Positions 26,985-36,277 of a DNA stretch of 64,000 nt are shown here, piece by piece (the first letter of the stretch is position 1; every line of letters begins with the position of its first letter). The position numbers and the translations under genes were made by a program. This DNA is from Schaalia sp. HMT-172 (lineage in GTDB: Bacteria > Actinomycetota > Actinomycetes > Actinomycetales > Actinomycetaceae), in NCBI RefSeq assembly GCF_030644365.1, contig NZ_CP130058.1, positions 1,612,001 to 1,676,000 on the forward strand, written 5' to 3'. Below the pieces are notes generated by a model. The model had not been told where the DNA came from and searched no databases. It worked only from the letters and a program-made list of their open reading frames with translations.

Positions 26985-27086
26985 GTGTCTCTCCTAGTGT
27001 GAGCAGGCGCTTCCATTGCTGCAGGTCGTGGGAGGCCTAATGGTTAATTTACACGACTTTTCACGTGTGCGAAACCACTCTTTCAC

Positions 27087-29027
27087 CTACTGAACGCCCT
27101 CGCCGTTCAAACGCCTCAAGGCCCCCCGAACGACCTGCGGATCCGTGGTCGGCCACATGGCGGGCAGGGACCGCATAATGAAGGCCCCGTAACGCTTGGT
27201 CACCACGCGCGGGTCGAGGATCGCGACGACGCCGCGGTCGCTCGTCGAGCGCAGGAGACGTCCCGTCCCCTGGGCCATCATGAGGGCCGCATGCGTGAGA
27301 GAGACGGACATGAAGCCGTTTCCTCCCCGGCGTTCGACGTCCATCGACCGGGCGCGCGAGACCGGGTCATCCGGGCGCGGGAATGGGATCTTGTCGATGA
27401 CGACCAGGCGACACGCCTCCCCAGCCACGTCCACGCCCTGCCACAGGGACATCGTGCCAACCAGACACGAGTCGCGTTCGTCCCGGAAACGCCGGATCAG
27501 CTGCGCGAGCGTCTCCTCCCCCTGGAGGTAGACCGTCAGGTCGGTACGCTCACGCAGAGCCTGCGCCCCGGCCTGAGCCCCCCTGCGTGAGGCGAAGAGC
27601 GCGAGGACCCCGCCCCCCGAGGCCTCGGCGAGTTCCACGAGCTCATCCAGCAGTTGCTCGGAGGGACCATCGCGCCCGGGCAGGGGCAGGTGGGTGGCCA
27701 CGTAACGGATACCCTGGCGGGCATGGTCGAAGGGAGAGCCCACATCAATGCCGTGCCAAGGCACGCCCGTCACGGCCATCCCGGTGGCGGCGGCCATGAC
27801 GTCGAAGTTGCCGCCGAGGGCAAGGGTCGCCGAGGTCAGGATCGCGCCTCGCTCGCCGATACCGACCCCGCCGATCGCCCCCGACACGTCGAGGGGGCCC
27901 ACCGTCAGGCGGGCGTTGTCGGACTCATCCTTCGTGATGTAGGCGATCGACTGATCGGGGTCGCGTCCCCACGCGTCAAGAGCGCCGATCAGCTCGTCGA
28001 TGGCCGCGCGGGCGAGGAGCTTCGCGGCGGGCTCGCCCTGGGCGTCGGACACCTCATGGCTGGCGCGCCGGGCCGCGCCATCCAGCACGACCATCGCATC
28101 CACGAGCGCGCCCGGCCGATACTCCAGGAGCCCCTCCTCCAGGGGTGCCATTGCCGCGCCCAGGCCCGCCCCGGCCTCGTCCAAGTCGGTGGAATCGATC
28201 GAGAGATTCGAGCGCAGGGAGCGCGCCACGCGGCTCACGCGCGCCACCGTCAGGTCGGCTGCCGCCTGGGAGCGCACGCGGTCGGCCAACTCGTGGGCCT
28301 CGTCGATGACGACGGCATCGTACTCGCCGAAAAGCTCGCCCTCCCCGCACGCGTTGATACCGAACAGGGAGTGGTTCGTGACGACAACGTCCGCGTCCGC
28401 GGCTTCCACGCGAGCCGCCTGCGCGAAGCACTCGTCAACAAGCGGGCAGTGCTTGCCCAGGCACTCGGGCTTCGCAACCGACGCGTGGTGCCAGGCGCGA
28501 TCCGAAACGCCCGGAACCAGGTCGTCGCGGTCCCCCGTCGTGGTCTCGCTGATCCACTCGCGGATGCGCAGGATTTCCTTGCCGAGCTCGCCCGTCGGGC
28601 CGGCTCCGATGTCCCGGTCTTCGAACAGGGTGCCCTCCGTGGGGTACCCGCCGTCCAGCTTGTGCATGCAGGCGTAGTTCGACCAGCCCTTGAGTACCGC
28701 GACCTTCAGGCGCGCGCCCGTCGCCGAGGCGACCGCGTCGACGGCCACCGGCGCATCCTTGACGAGGATCTGGCGCTGCAGCGCAAGCGTCGCCGTCGAG
28801 ACGAGCCCGCGCACACCGCTCACCGCGCAGTGCGTCAGCAGGGGCACCAGGTAGCCCAGTGACTTGCCCGTGCCCGTACCCGCCTGCACCAACAGGTGCT
28901 CGCGGGCCTCCAGCGCGGCGGCCCCCTCGGCGACCATCGATGCCTGCCCCTCACGCGCGGACCCGCCCATCGAGGTGACGACCGCGTCGAGGACGCGCCC
29001 CGAGGCCTCGACCAGGTCCTCGCTCAC
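27087..29027 (-). CDS. DinG-family ATP-dependent DNA helicase
   Basis: XPD/DinG superfamily 2 helicase of 646 residues that probably unwinds 5'-3' at replication or repair forks. Motifs: Walker A AGTGTGKS (residues 49-56), DEAHELADR (Walker B), and late motifs TMSLWQGVDVAGEACR and QGTGRLLRSTSDRG. Cysteines in YACMHK and ECLGKHCPLVDEC fit a [4Fe-4S] cluster. Starts at GTG 29027, overlapping the hflX stop by 4 bp, so the two are co-transcribed. No LexA box is visible nearby. Confidence 0.92.
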   Translation of the reverse strand: MSEDLVEASGRVLDAVVTSMGGSAREGQASMVAEGAAALEAREHLLVQAGTGTGKSLGYLVPLLTHCAVSGVRGLVSTATLALQRQILVKDAPVAVDAVASATGARLKVAVLKGWSNYACMHKLDGGYPTEGTLFEDRDIGAGPTGELGKEILRIREWISETTTGDRDDLVPGVSDRAWHHASVAKPECLGKHCPLVDECFAQAARVEAADADVVVTNHSLFGINACGEGELFGEYDAVVIDEAHELADRVRSQAAADLTVARVSRVARSLRSNLSIDSTDLDEAGAGLGAAMAPLEEGLLEYRPGALVDAMVVLDGAARRASHEVSDAQGEPAAKLLARAAIDELIGALDAWGRDPDQSIAYITKDESDNARLTVGPLDVSGAIGGVGIGERGAILTSATLALGGNFDVMAAATGMAVTGVPWHGIDVGSPFDHARQGIRYVATHLPLPGRDGPSEQLLDELVELAEASGGGVLALFASRRGAQAGAQALRERTDLTVYLQGEETLAQLIRRFRDERDSCLVGTMSLWQGVDVAGEACRLVVIDKIPFPRPDDPVSRARSMDVERRGGNGFMSVSLTHAALMMAQGTGRLLRSTSDRGVVAILDPRVVTKRYGAFIMRSLPAMWPTTDPQVVRGALRRLNGEGVQ

Positions 29028-30547
29028 TGCCCGCTCACCGCCGCCTCACCCACGGTGCCACCCACCGCCGCGCGGGCGATGACGGCCGCCAGCGCCTCGT
29101 CGACGCGGGCCACGATGCGAGTTCCAGCGTCCACGTATTCCTCACGCTCCACCTCGCCCTCCTCGTGGATCCTGTGCACGAGGGAACCCGCCGAGTACGG
29201 CAGGATCGCGTCGACGGCGACCCGAGGCCGGGGCAGCATATCCTCGAGCGCGACGCGCAGCGCGTCCACACCCCACCCGGTGTGGGCGCTCAGGGGAACA
29301 GCGCGGGGGAACACCGTGCGCAGCAGCGCGATCTGCTCGGGCGAGGCCAGGTCGGCCTTGTTCAGGGCGATCAACTCGGGGATGTCCGAGGCCCCCTCGA
29401 TCGTATCGATGACGGCGCGCACGGCCTGGACCTGCGAGACAGGGTCCGGGTGGGCTGCATCCACAACGTGCAAGATGACGTCGGCCTGGCCCACTTCCTC
29501 CAGCGTGGAGCGGAAGGCCTCGACCAGCTGGGTGGGCAGGTTGCGAACGAAGCCGACCGTGTCAGTGAGCGTGTACTCGCGCCCGTCGGCGGCGCGGGCC
29601 CGCCGCACGGTCGGGTCGAGGGTGGCGAACAGCGCGTCCTGGACGAGCACCCCCGCGTCCGTCAGGCGATTGAGGAGCGTCGACTTGCCGGCGTTCGTAT
29701 ACCCGGCGATCGCCACCGACGGCACGCCCCCGCGCCGACGCGCGTTGCGCTGCGTGCGCCGGGCGGGTTCCATGCGCGCGATGTCCGCGCGCAGCTTCGC
29801 CATGCGCGTGCGGATGCGGCGACGATCCAGCTCGATCTTGGTCTCACCCGGGCCCCTGGAACCGATACCCGCGCCGCCCGCGACGCGGCCGCCGGCCTGA
29901 CGAGACATCGACTCGCCCCAGCCGCGCAGACGCGGAAGCAGATACTCCAGCTGGGCGAGCTCCACCTGCGCCTTGCCCTCACGGGACTTGGCGTGCTGAG
30001 CGAAAATGTCGAGGATCAGCGCCGTGCGGTCGACGACCTTGGCGTCGACGACGTCCTCCAGCCCGCGGCGCTGGGAGGGCGCCAGCTCCTCGTCGACGAT
30101 GACGGTGTCGGCCTCCACGGCGCGCACGATGTCAGCCAGCTCGCGAGCCTTACCCGACCCCAGGTAGGTCGCGGGGTCCGGCTTCATACGGCGCTGGATG
30201 ATGCCGTCGAGCACGCGCGAACCCGCGGTCTCCGCCAGCGCGGCGAGCTCGCGCAGCGAGTTCTCCGCCTCCTCCTCGCTCTGCGTGGTGCGCAGGCCCA
30301 CGAGGACGACCTTTTCGAGTCGCACCTGGCGGTATTCGACCTCGGAGATGTCCTCACGGTCGGAGGCACCCGTGTCGACGCGGCGCGTTCCCGCGCGGGC
30401 CTCGCGTTCGAGCGCACCGGCATCCCCCGAATTGTCCTGCCCCGCGGTCGATGCGAGCGCAGTTCCCGAGCGCGCGAGGATGCGCGCGACGACGTCGTTG
30501 ACGCGCTGGTCGCGTTCCGCGGTCGAATCGGTGGGGGTCGTGTCCAT
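29024..30547 (-). CDS. hflX: Ribosome-associated GTPase HflX
   Basis: GTPase that splits stalled or hibernating ribosomes. It has the HflX N-terminal domain (VDRTALILDIFAQHAKSREG), the family signature GPGETKIELDRRRIR, the P-loop GYTNAGKSTLLNRL near 286, the switch sequence LTDTVGFVRNLPTQL and ALNKADL for guanine recognition. The N-terminus is longer than in E. coli by about 70 hydrophilic residues. ATG 30547 follows GAAGGAC. First gene of a pair with the dinG-like helicase. Confidence 0.96.
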   Translation of the reverse strand: MDTTPTDSTAERDQRVNDVVARILARSGTALASTAGQDNSGDAGALEREARAGTRRVDTGASDREDISEVEYRQVRLEKVVLVGLRTTQSEEEAENSLRELAALAETAGSRVLDGIIQRRMKPDPATYLGSGKARELADIVRAVEADTVIVDEELAPSQRRGLEDVVDAKVVDRTALILDIFAQHAKSREGKAQVELAQLEYLLPRLRGWGESMSRQAGGRVAGGAGIGSRGPGETKIELDRRRIRTRMAKLRADIARMEPARRTQRNARRRGGVPSVAIAGYTNAGKSTLLNRLTDAGVLVQDALFATLDPTVRRARAADGREYTLTDTVGFVRNLPTQLVEAFRSTLEEVGQADVILHVVDAAHPDPVSQVQAVRAVIDTIEGASDIPELIALNKADLASPEQIALLRTVFPRAVPLSAHTGWGVDALRVALEDMLPRPRVAVDAILPYSAGSLVHRIHEEGEVEREEYVDAGTRIVARVDEALAAVIARAAVGGTVGEAAVSGQ

Positions 30548-30620
30548 GTCCGTCCTTCACGTGGGGGGCTTCCAGTGTCGCACGCGCCGCCCCCATCTGC
30601 GTCTGCGCGCGCGGGCGCGA

Positions 30621-30626
30621 TAGGCT
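30621..30626 (+). promoter_or_regulatory. -10 box TAGGCT, leaderless arrangement
   Basis: TAGGCT ends 7 bp before the GTG at 30634; no ribosome site intervenes. Confidence 0.55.
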
Positions 30627-30633
30627 TTCTTCC

Positions 30634-31248
30634 GTGGACGAACAGTACTTCACCGACTCTGCCCCCGCGAGCGCCGACGAGACTCACGTCATCGAGGTGA
30701 GCGCGCGCGGCTTCGACCTGTCGATGCGCGTGTCCTCGCGCGTTTTTTCCGGGTCCAAGCTGGACCTGGGGACCCGTCAGCTGCTCTCGGTTGCGCCCGA
30801 CCTGCCCGAGGACGGAACCTTCCTGGATCTGGGCTGCGGCTGGGGTCCGATCGCGACCGTCATGTCGCGAGAGTCGCCGGGGGCCACCGTGTGGGCCGTC
30901 GACGTGAACTCGCGCGCCCTGGATCTGACGCAGCGCAACGCCGCCGCCAACGGGGCGCGGGGCGTGCGCACCCTCAAGGCGGATGACGCGCTCGCCGCCT
31001 CCATCGAGTCGGACACGCGCTTCGACGTCATCTGGTCGAATCCGCCCGTGCGCATCGGCAAGGAGGCGATGCACGAGATGCTGGCGGCGTGGCTGGGCAG
31101 GCTCGCGCCCACCGGCGTCGCCTACCTGGTCGTCCAGCGTAACCTGGGCGCGGACTCCCTCATCGCCTGGCTGAACGGTCAGGGCTTCGAGGCCTCAAAG
31201 TTCGCGTCGAAGAAGGGATTCCGCATCATCGAGGCGCGTCCCGCGTAA
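30634..31248 (+). CDS. RsmC-like class I methyltransferase
   Basis: SAM-dependent methyltransferase with similarity to the C-terminal half of RsmC (16S rRNA G1207) and other small MTS-domain enzymes; 204 residues. The SAM loop FLDLGCGWGPIATVM, acidic AVDVNSRALDLTQRNA and the catalytic VIWSNPPVRIGKEAMH are clear; NPP is the motif of base-N methylation. Starts with GTG. It is divergent from hflX and convergent with dapF. An rRNA substrate is likely but not proven. Confidence 0.87.
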   Translation: MDEQYFTDSAPASADETHVIEVSARGFDLSMRVSSRVFSGSKLDLGTRQLLSVAPDLPEDGTFLDLGCGWGPIATVMSRESPGATVWAVDVNSRALDLTQRNAAANGARGVRTLKADDALAASIESDTRFDVIWSNPPVRIGKEAMHEMLAAWLGRLAPTGVAYLVVQRNLGADSLIAWLNGQGFEASKFASKKGFRIIEARPA

Positions 31249-31264
31249 GGCTTTCCTCCGCTTC

Positions 31265-31292
31265 GACGAGGCCGGGGCCGCGTCACGCTCTC
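31265..31292 (+). repeat. GACGAGGCCG-cored element
   Basis: GACGAGGCCGGGGCCGCGTC and the following bases resemble copies at 45946 and 62507. It lies between the convergent methyltransferase and dapF genes. Confidence 0.35.
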
Positions 31293-31317
31293 CGGCGTCG
31301 TTGTCGTGGGACCACCG

Positions 31318-32241
31318 TCAGGATAGGCGGATCTCCGCGACCCGGGTCGCGGGGCCGGTGAGGAACACCGACGCGTCCGTGATCCGGGGTCGGTCGCCGG
31401 ACCAGTCGATGACGCCGTCGAGGCCCACGCTCACCGTGCCCCCGGGGACGTCGACAACCCACTGGGTGGGGGCGCCGGGGCCCCGGCGCAGGGCGGTGGC
31501 CAGTGCGGCCGCGCAGCATCCGGTGCCGCACGCCTGGGTCTCACCAACGCCGCGCTCGAGGACACGCATGGCGATGTGCCCCACGTCCGCCCCGGGCTGG
31601 GTCAGGTCCACGACCAGCTCGAGGTTCGTGCCCAAGTGCGGCGCAGGGTCGTAAGAGGGGCGCGCAGCCGGCGGAATGAGGGAGACGTCGACGGTGGGCA
31701 GAAACACCCCGCGCAGGGCGGACTCGTCGGCGAGCTCAACGACCGTGTGCGGGTTGGGCATATCCACCCAGATGCCGCCGAGAACCCCGTCGATGCCGGG
31801 GATGCTCACCTGAATCGTCTCGCGCGCCGGGGAGGCCGCCGGCCCCATGTCGACGCGGTAGCGCGCGCCCGCACCCTCGTCGTCGGCCTCGGGGGTCACC
31901 CGCTTGATGCCCCCGCGCGTGGCCACGTCCAGGGTCTGGCCGACCGGCAGATCGACGAGGCCCTCGCGGCGCAGGTGGTCGACGAAAACCCTCACTCCGT
32001 TGCCGCACATCTCCGCCTTCGAACCGTCCGCGTTGCGGTAATCCATGAACCACACGCCATCGCGTTCGACTGCCCGGATGAAGCCATCCGCCCCGATCCC
32101 GAACGCCGGGGAGCACAGGGCCGCGACCTGCGCTTCGCTCGGATTGTCCTCGTCGAAGCGGTCGGTGGCCACGACGAAAGAATTGCCGGCGCCGTGAGCC
32201 TTCACGACGCGCGCGTGGGAGGGAAGCTGCGAGTTCGTCAT
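31318..32241 (-). CDS. dapF: Diaminopimelate epimerase DapF
   Basis: PLP-independent epimerase converting LL- to meso-diaminopimelate, in the pathway to lysine and cell-wall diamino acids. The 307 residues contain the two active-site cysteine regions EMCGNGVRVFVD and ACGTGCCAAALA, and the N-terminal HGAGNSFVVATD. It is separated from dapA and dapB (46-48 kb). ATG 32241 has a TACGGT box 6 bp upstream and no ribosome site. Confidence 0.96.
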   Translation of the reverse strand: MTNSQLPSHARVVKAHGAGNSFVVATDRFDEDNPSEAQVAALCSPAFGIGADGFIRAVERDGVWFMDYRNADGSKAEMCGNGVRVFVDHLRREGLVDLPVGQTLDVATRGGIKRVTPEADDEGAGARYRVDMGPAASPARETIQVSIPGIDGVLGGIWVDMPNPHTVVELADESALRGVFLPTVDVSLIPPAARPSYDPAPHLGTNLELVVDLTQPGADVGHIAMRVLERGVGETQACGTGCCAAALATALRRGPGAPTQWVVDVPGGTVSVGLDGVIDWSGDRPRITDASVFLTGPATRVAEIRLS

Positions 32242-32247
32242 GGACCC

Positions 32248-32253
32248 ACCGTA
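32248..32253 (-). promoter_or_regulatory. -10 box TACGGT for dapF, leaderless arrangement
   Basis: TACGGT on the minus strand ends 6 bp before the dapF ATG at 32241. No proper -35 is visible. Confidence 0.5.
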
Positions 32254-32288
32254 GCGTGAGCGTCAAAGCCGCGCAGCCGCCGAGCGTG

Positions 32289-33278
32289 TTACGAGCGTCC
32301 CAGCGCCTGCTCGGCCGCCCGTCTCGCCAGCTCGACCACGTGGGATGCCACGGCCTCGTCCGAGGCGAACGTCCCCACGTCCAGCCAGTGCACGCGCGGG
32401 TCCGGGCGCAGCCACTTGACCTGGCGGCGCGCCAGCTGCCGGGTGGCCAGCGCGATAGAGTCCACCGCCTCGTCCTCGCTCATGTCCCCGTCGATGACCG
32501 CGAGCGCCTGCGCGTAGCCCGTCGCACGCGACGCTGTCTTCGCCTCGCGCAGGCCGACGTCGATGAGGGCGCGTACCTCCTCGATCAGGCCGCCCGCCAT
32601 CATGGCGCGGGTGCGCACCGCGATCCTCTCGTCGAGTTCGTCCATCGGGCGGCGCAGCGCCACCATGAGGGCGGGTGCCGCGAACTCGTGGCGGGGCATC
32701 GACGCCGAATACGGGCGCCCCGTCAGCTCGATGACCTCCAGGGCGCGCACGATGCGGCGCGCGTTGTGCGGGTCGATGCGCGCGGCGGACACGGGGTCCA
32801 GCCGGGTGAGGCGATCATGCAGTCCACGAGAGCCCAACGCACCGGCGGCTTCTTCCTCGAGGCGGGAGCGCACGCCCGGGTCCGTCCCCGGGAAGTCAAT
32901 GACGTCCAGGAGCGCCCGCTGATACAGTCCCGATCCTCCCGCGACCACGGCGACCCCGCCCCGGGCGTGAATGCCCGCCACGTCGGCGCGCGCGTGCTTC
33001 TGGTAGGCAGCCACCGACGCCTCGTCGCGCACCTCCAGCACGTCGATCTGGTGGTGGGCGATCCCCCGGCGCTCATCGACCGGGGTCTTCGCGGTGCCCA
33101 CGTCCATCCCCCGGTACAGCTGCAGGGCGTCCGCAGAGACGATCTCCCCCGCCCCGCGCGCCCCCAGGGCGCCCGGAAGCTGGCACGCGAGCTCCAAGGC
33201 CAGGTCCGACTTGCCCGAGGCCGTGGGGCCCACAACCGCGCACACAAGGTCCGAGGCGCACGAGATCGATAACTTCAT
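32289..33278 (-). CDS. miaA: tRNA dimethylallyltransferase MiaA
   Basis: Transfers the dimethylallyl group to A37 of tRNAs reading UNN codons; MiaB then methylthiolates it. From ATG 33278 (GGAGGGT) the protein has 329 residues with the P-loop AVVGPTASGKSDLALEL, SADALQLYRGMDVGTAK, and RRQVKWLRPDPRVHW near the end. The open frame continues upstream antisense to the YbjN genes, but that part is shadow. miaB lies 1.4 kb to the right on the same strand. Confidence 0.97.
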   Translation of the reverse strand: MKLSISCASDLVCAVVGPTASGKSDLALELACQLPGALGARGAGEIVSADALQLYRGMDVGTAKTPVDERRGIAHHQIDVLEVRDEASVAAYQKHARADVAGIHARGGVAVVAGGSGLYQRALLDVIDFPGTDPGVRSRLEEEAAGALGSRGLHDRLTRLDPVSAARIDPHNARRIVRALEVIELTGRPYSASMPRHEFAAPALMVALRRPMDELDERIAVRTRAMMAGGLIEEVRALIDVGLREAKTASRATGYAQALAVIDGDMSEDEAVDSIALATRQLARRQVKWLRPDPRVHWLDVGTFASDEAVASHVVELARRAAEQALGRS

Positions 33279-33325
33279 ACCCTCCAGTGTACGGGTGCCC
33301 GCGCACCACAGCGCCCAACAACGGC

Positions 33326-33331
33326 TAGGCT
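33326..33331 (+). promoter_or_regulatory. -10 box TAGGCT, leaderless arrangement
   Basis: TAGGCT is followed by 7 bp (TAACACC) and the ATG at 33339, the same layout as at 30621. Confidence 0.55.
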
Positions 33332-33338
33332 TAACACC

Positions 33339-33785
33339 ATGAGCACAACAGATACTCCCCCGGTCACCCTCGACCGGGTCACCGAGGCCGTCCAGGCCGT
33401 CGGCTTCATCCCCTTCGTGTCCGCCACCGGACAGGTAGCGGCCATCCTGCCCAACAGGACCGTGCGCATCGCGGTTCCCGAGGGGCACCCCGTGCAGGGC
33501 GTCGCCGATTACCCGCGTTTCTTCGACCCGTCGCACGCCGACGAGATCGCGTCGGCGCTGCGCCGACTCAACGCCTCCACGTACCTGCCCAAGGTGACCT
33601 CCGCGATCACGGACACGGGCTCCATCGCCCTGCACCTGCAGCACACCTTCAACTGGGTCGTCGGAGCCACCGACGCCCAAGTCAACGCGGAGGTGTCCCA
33701 GTTCATCATGGCTTCGATCTCCATGATGAACCAGCTTGACATCATGTTCCCCGACCAGTGGACCAAGGAGGCCGCCAATGCCTGA
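33339..33785 (+). CDS. YbjN-domain protein (first of two)
   Basis: 148-residue soluble protein of the YbjN family, an alpha/beta fold resembling type III secretion chaperones; molecular role not established. Family features: VTLDRVTEAVQAVGF at the start, central FDPSHADEIASALRRLN, and the C-terminal VNAEVSQFIMASISMMNQLD. It overlaps the next, related gene by 8 bp, so the products may act as a pair. Divergent from miaA. Confidence 0.75.
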   Translation: MSTTDTPPVTLDRVTEAVQAVGFIPFVSATGQVAAILPNRTVRIAVPEGHPVQGVADYPRFFDPSHADEIASALRRLNASTYLPKVTSAITDTGSIALHLQHTFNWVVGATDAQVNAEVSQFIMASISMMNQLDIMFPDQWTKEAANA

Positions 33786-34323
33786 ATGGAAGAGCTTCAC
33801 CTTCGGTGAGGACGGGGAAGCCACCCCCACCGCCGAGGCGCCCACCCCCGCCAGCGCGAACCCCGCGATGGAGCCCGACGAGTACGCCGCCAAGTGGGGC
33901 ACCGAGGTTTCCGAGGTGACCATCGCCCGCATTGAGGCTGTCCTCGAGGGCGACGGCCTGCCGCACGGCTCCAGCGAGTTCATCGCCTTCACGCAGCTGG
34001 AGGACATTCCCTTCCAGGTGCACCGCGAACCCGCCGACGCCCCCTGGGCGCAGATCGAGACGCGCATTCTCCCCGTGGGCGAGGGCCACACCGAGGCCTC
34101 CCTGCAGGCAATCGCGAATCGTTGGAACACCGAGCACCTGCAGCCTACGGTCTTCCCCATCGAGTCCGAGGACGGCTGGATCCTGGTTGCCGCATCCCGT
34201 TTCTTTGTCGGAGAGGGCCTGTCGGATCGCCAGATTCACGCGATGCTGCGCCGCGGCCTGATCATCGGCGTGTCGGCTGCCCAGGAGGTGCCGTCGTTCT
34301 TCGACGAGGCCTCCGCCGAGTAA
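33778..34323 (+). CDS. YbjN-domain protein (second of two)
   Basis: 181 residues from ATG 33778, preceded by AAGGAGGCC inside the first gene. An acidic, Pro/Thr/Ala-rich N-terminus leads into a YbjN-like domain: ARIEAVLEGDGLPHG, LQAIANRWNTEHLQPTVF and GLSDRQIHAMLRRGLIIG. Tandem, overlapping YbjN genes beside miaA/miaB recur in actinobacteria. Function unknown; close coupling suggests a heterodimer (inference). Confidence 0.78.
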   Translation: MPEWKSFTFGEDGEATPTAEAPTPASANPAMEPDEYAAKWGTEVSEVTIARIEAVLEGDGLPHGSSEFIAFTQLEDIPFQVHREPADAPWAQIETRILPVGEGHTEASLQAIANRWNTEHLQPTVFPIESEDGWILVAASRFFVGEGLSDRQIHAMLRRGLIIGVSAAQEVPSFFDEASAE

Positions 34324-34350
34324 TCTCACCGTTTTCTGTTCAATATCCTC

Positions 34351-34382
34351 AGTGCCCCGCTCCTCATGAGGAGCGGGGCACT
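34351..34382 (+). terminator. Hairpin after the YbjN pair
   Basis: A perfect 14-bp stem (AGTGCCCCGCTCCT) with a CATG loop lies 27 bp after the second YbjN gene. No T-run follows on the plus strand. Confidence 0.7.
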
Positions 34383-34725
34383 CCCGGTGAGTGTGCGCCG
34401 ACTACATGCGACGGCGCAGCGTATTCCGCCTGCGCGGTGAGGGCCACGGGTCGCATAGGGGGCTCGAATCGACCCGCACTACCGAGAGTGCTCCCGCATG
34501 CCGATCGCCTCAACATCGTGACGACCGCCACGACTCAAAGGTAGCTCTGGAGACGCACGTCTCACATGCCTTTGAATGCGACATTTTCCCGACTTTTCGC
34601 ATCGGTCGTGCGCAAACGTGCAGAACATCGCCGTGCGAGGACGATTCCCACGAGCAACCAGCCCGGCGCGACGCGGCCCCGGCCTGAACTCTCTCAGGCC
34701 AGGGCGCTGCTTCGGGCGTCGTTCC
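34383..34725. other. Gene-free stretch between YbjN pair and miaB
   Basis: About 340 bp without a convincing gene. Open frames lack ribosome sites and family features. GGCCTGAGAGAGTTCAGGCC on the minus strand (34681-34700) can form a 7-bp hairpin 26 bp after miaB and may end its mRNA. I see nothing else. Confidence 0.7.
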
Positions 34726-36264
34726 TCAGCGCGAGGCGCCCACGCGAAGCGTCGGAATCCCCAGGGACACGGCGCTGTCGGGCTCAGGCGAGGCCTGACG
34801 AGCCTCCCACACGTCGCCTGCACGGGTGCGGCGCACCTCGAAGAGACCACCCTGGGCGCCCGAATCGGCGATGAGGTGATGCGGCGCCCCGTAGGTGACG
34901 GTCGCGCGAATCATGTCGCCCGGGCGCGGGCGATCAGTCTCGCTCATCCCCTCGGGCAGCGCCACATGCACCAGGCGGTTGTCGCGGGCGCGGCCCGAGA
35001 TGCGCTGGGTGGCGCCGTCCTTGCGTCCGTCCCCCTCGGAGACGAGAATCTCGACGTCAGTGCCGGCCAGGGCCGCATTGTCCTCGGCGCAGATGCGTTC
35101 CTGAAGCTTGATGAGGCGCTGGTAGCGCTCGAGGGCAACATCGTCGGGCACCTGGTCCTCGCGGTCGGCCGCGGGCGTGCCGGGGCGACGCGAGTACAGG
35201 AAGGTGAAGGCCGACGTGAAACGCGCCTGTTCCACGACCTCGAGGGTCGCCTGGAAATCCTCTTCCGTCTCGCCGGGGAAACCGACGATGATGTCCGTCG
35301 TGATCGCTGCCTCGGGGATCGCGGCTCGCACGCGCTCCAGAATGCCCATAAAACGATCGCGGCGGTAGGAGCGGCGCATCTGACGCAGGATCGCATCCGA
35401 GCCGGACTGCAGCGGCATGTGCAAGCTCGGCATAACCGTAGGGGTTTGCGCCATCGCAGCGATGACGTCGTCAGTGAAGGCGGCCGGGTGGGGGGAGGTG
35501 AAGCGGACGCGCTCGATGCCATCGACGCGGCCGACCGCGCGCAGCAGGTCCGCGAAGGCGCCGCGCTCGCCGAATCCCACACCGTAGGAGTTCACGTTCT
35601 GTCCCAGCAGGGTCACCTCGATGGCCCCCTGCGAGGCAACGGCCTCGACCTCAGCGAGAATGTCGCCGGGGCGACGATCACGCTCCTTGCCGCGCAGGTG
35701 CGGCACGATGCAGAACGTGCACGTGTTATTGCAGCCCACGGAGATCGACACCCACGCCGCAAAGGCGCTCTCGCGGTGGGTGGGCAGGGTCGAGGGAAAG
35801 ACCTTCAGGGACTCCTCGATCTCGACAGCCGCCTTGCTGTTGTGCTCGGCGCGACGCAGGAGTGCGGGAAGCACGTCGATGTTGTGGGTGCCGAAGACGG
35901 CATCAACCCACGGAGCCTTGGCGACAATGCCGTCGCGCATCTGCTGGGCGAGGCATCCGCCGACCGCGATCTGCATCCCGGGACGCTCGCGCTTGACTGC
36001 GGCGAGCTGGCCGAGGTTGCCAAACAGGCGGGTCGCGGCGTTTTCGCGCACGGAGCAGGTGTTGATGACGACGACGTCGGCTCCCATGTCACCGGCGTCG
36101 GTTGCACGCGCGGCGGCTTCGGGGACAGTATCGACGGGAACGAGGCCGGCCTGCTCCAGCAGGCCCGCCATGCGTTCGGAATCGTGTTCATTCATCTGGC
36201 AGCCGAGCGTGCGCACCGCATAGGTGCGGGGCAGGGCGTCGGCCCGCTGAGTCGTCGTATTCAT
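34726..36264 (-). CDS. miaB: tRNA methylthiotransferase MiaB
   Basis: Radical-SAM enzyme that adds a methylthio group to i6A37 made by MiaA. The 512 residues have the N-terminal cluster-binding domain ([32 protein letters not shown]), the radical-SAM cysteines [23 protein letters not shown], and a C-terminal TRAM domain. An in-frame TAGACT box 7 bp before ATG 36264 and no ribosome site suggest a leaderless mRNA. Confidence 0.97.
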   Translation of the reverse strand: MNTTTQRADALPRTYAVRTLGCQMNEHDSERMAGLLEQAGLVPVDTVPEAAARATDAGDMGADVVVINTCSVRENAATRLFGNLGQLAAVKRERPGMQIAVGGCLAQQMRDGIVAKAPWVDAVFGTHNIDVLPALLRRAEHNSKAAVEIEESLKVFPSTLPTHRESAFAAWVSISVGCNNTCTFCIVPHLRGKERDRRPGDILAEVEAVASQGAIEVTLLGQNVNSYGVGFGERGAFADLLRAVGRVDGIERVRFTSPHPAAFTDDVIAAMAQTPTVMPSLHMPLQSGSDAILRQMRRSYRRDRFMGILERVRAAIPEAAITTDIIVGFPGETEEDFQATLEVVEQARFTSAFTFLYSRRPGTPAADREDQVPDDVALERYQRLIKLQERICAEDNAALAGTDVEILVSEGDGRKDGATQRISGRARDNRLVHVALPEGMSETDRPRPGDMIRATVTYGAPHHLIADSGAQGGLFEVRRTRAGDVWEARQASPEPDSAVSLGIPTLRVGASR

Positions 36265-36271
36265 CGCATAC

Positions 36272-36277
36272 AGTCTA
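36272..36277 (-). promoter_or_regulatory. -10 box TAGACT for miaB, leaderless arrangement
   Basis: TAGACT on the minus strand, then GTATGCG, then the miaB ATG at 36264 (7-bp gap). Confidence 0.55.

Noticed and set aside
33279-34160. Upstream extension of the miaA frame
   Set aside because: Runs antisense to two YbjN genes; the ATG at 33278 has a GGAGGGT site and starts just before the MiaA P-loop.
34391-34687. Open frame between the YbjN pair and miaB
   Set aside because: No ribosome site, no recognisable domain, ordinary base composition.
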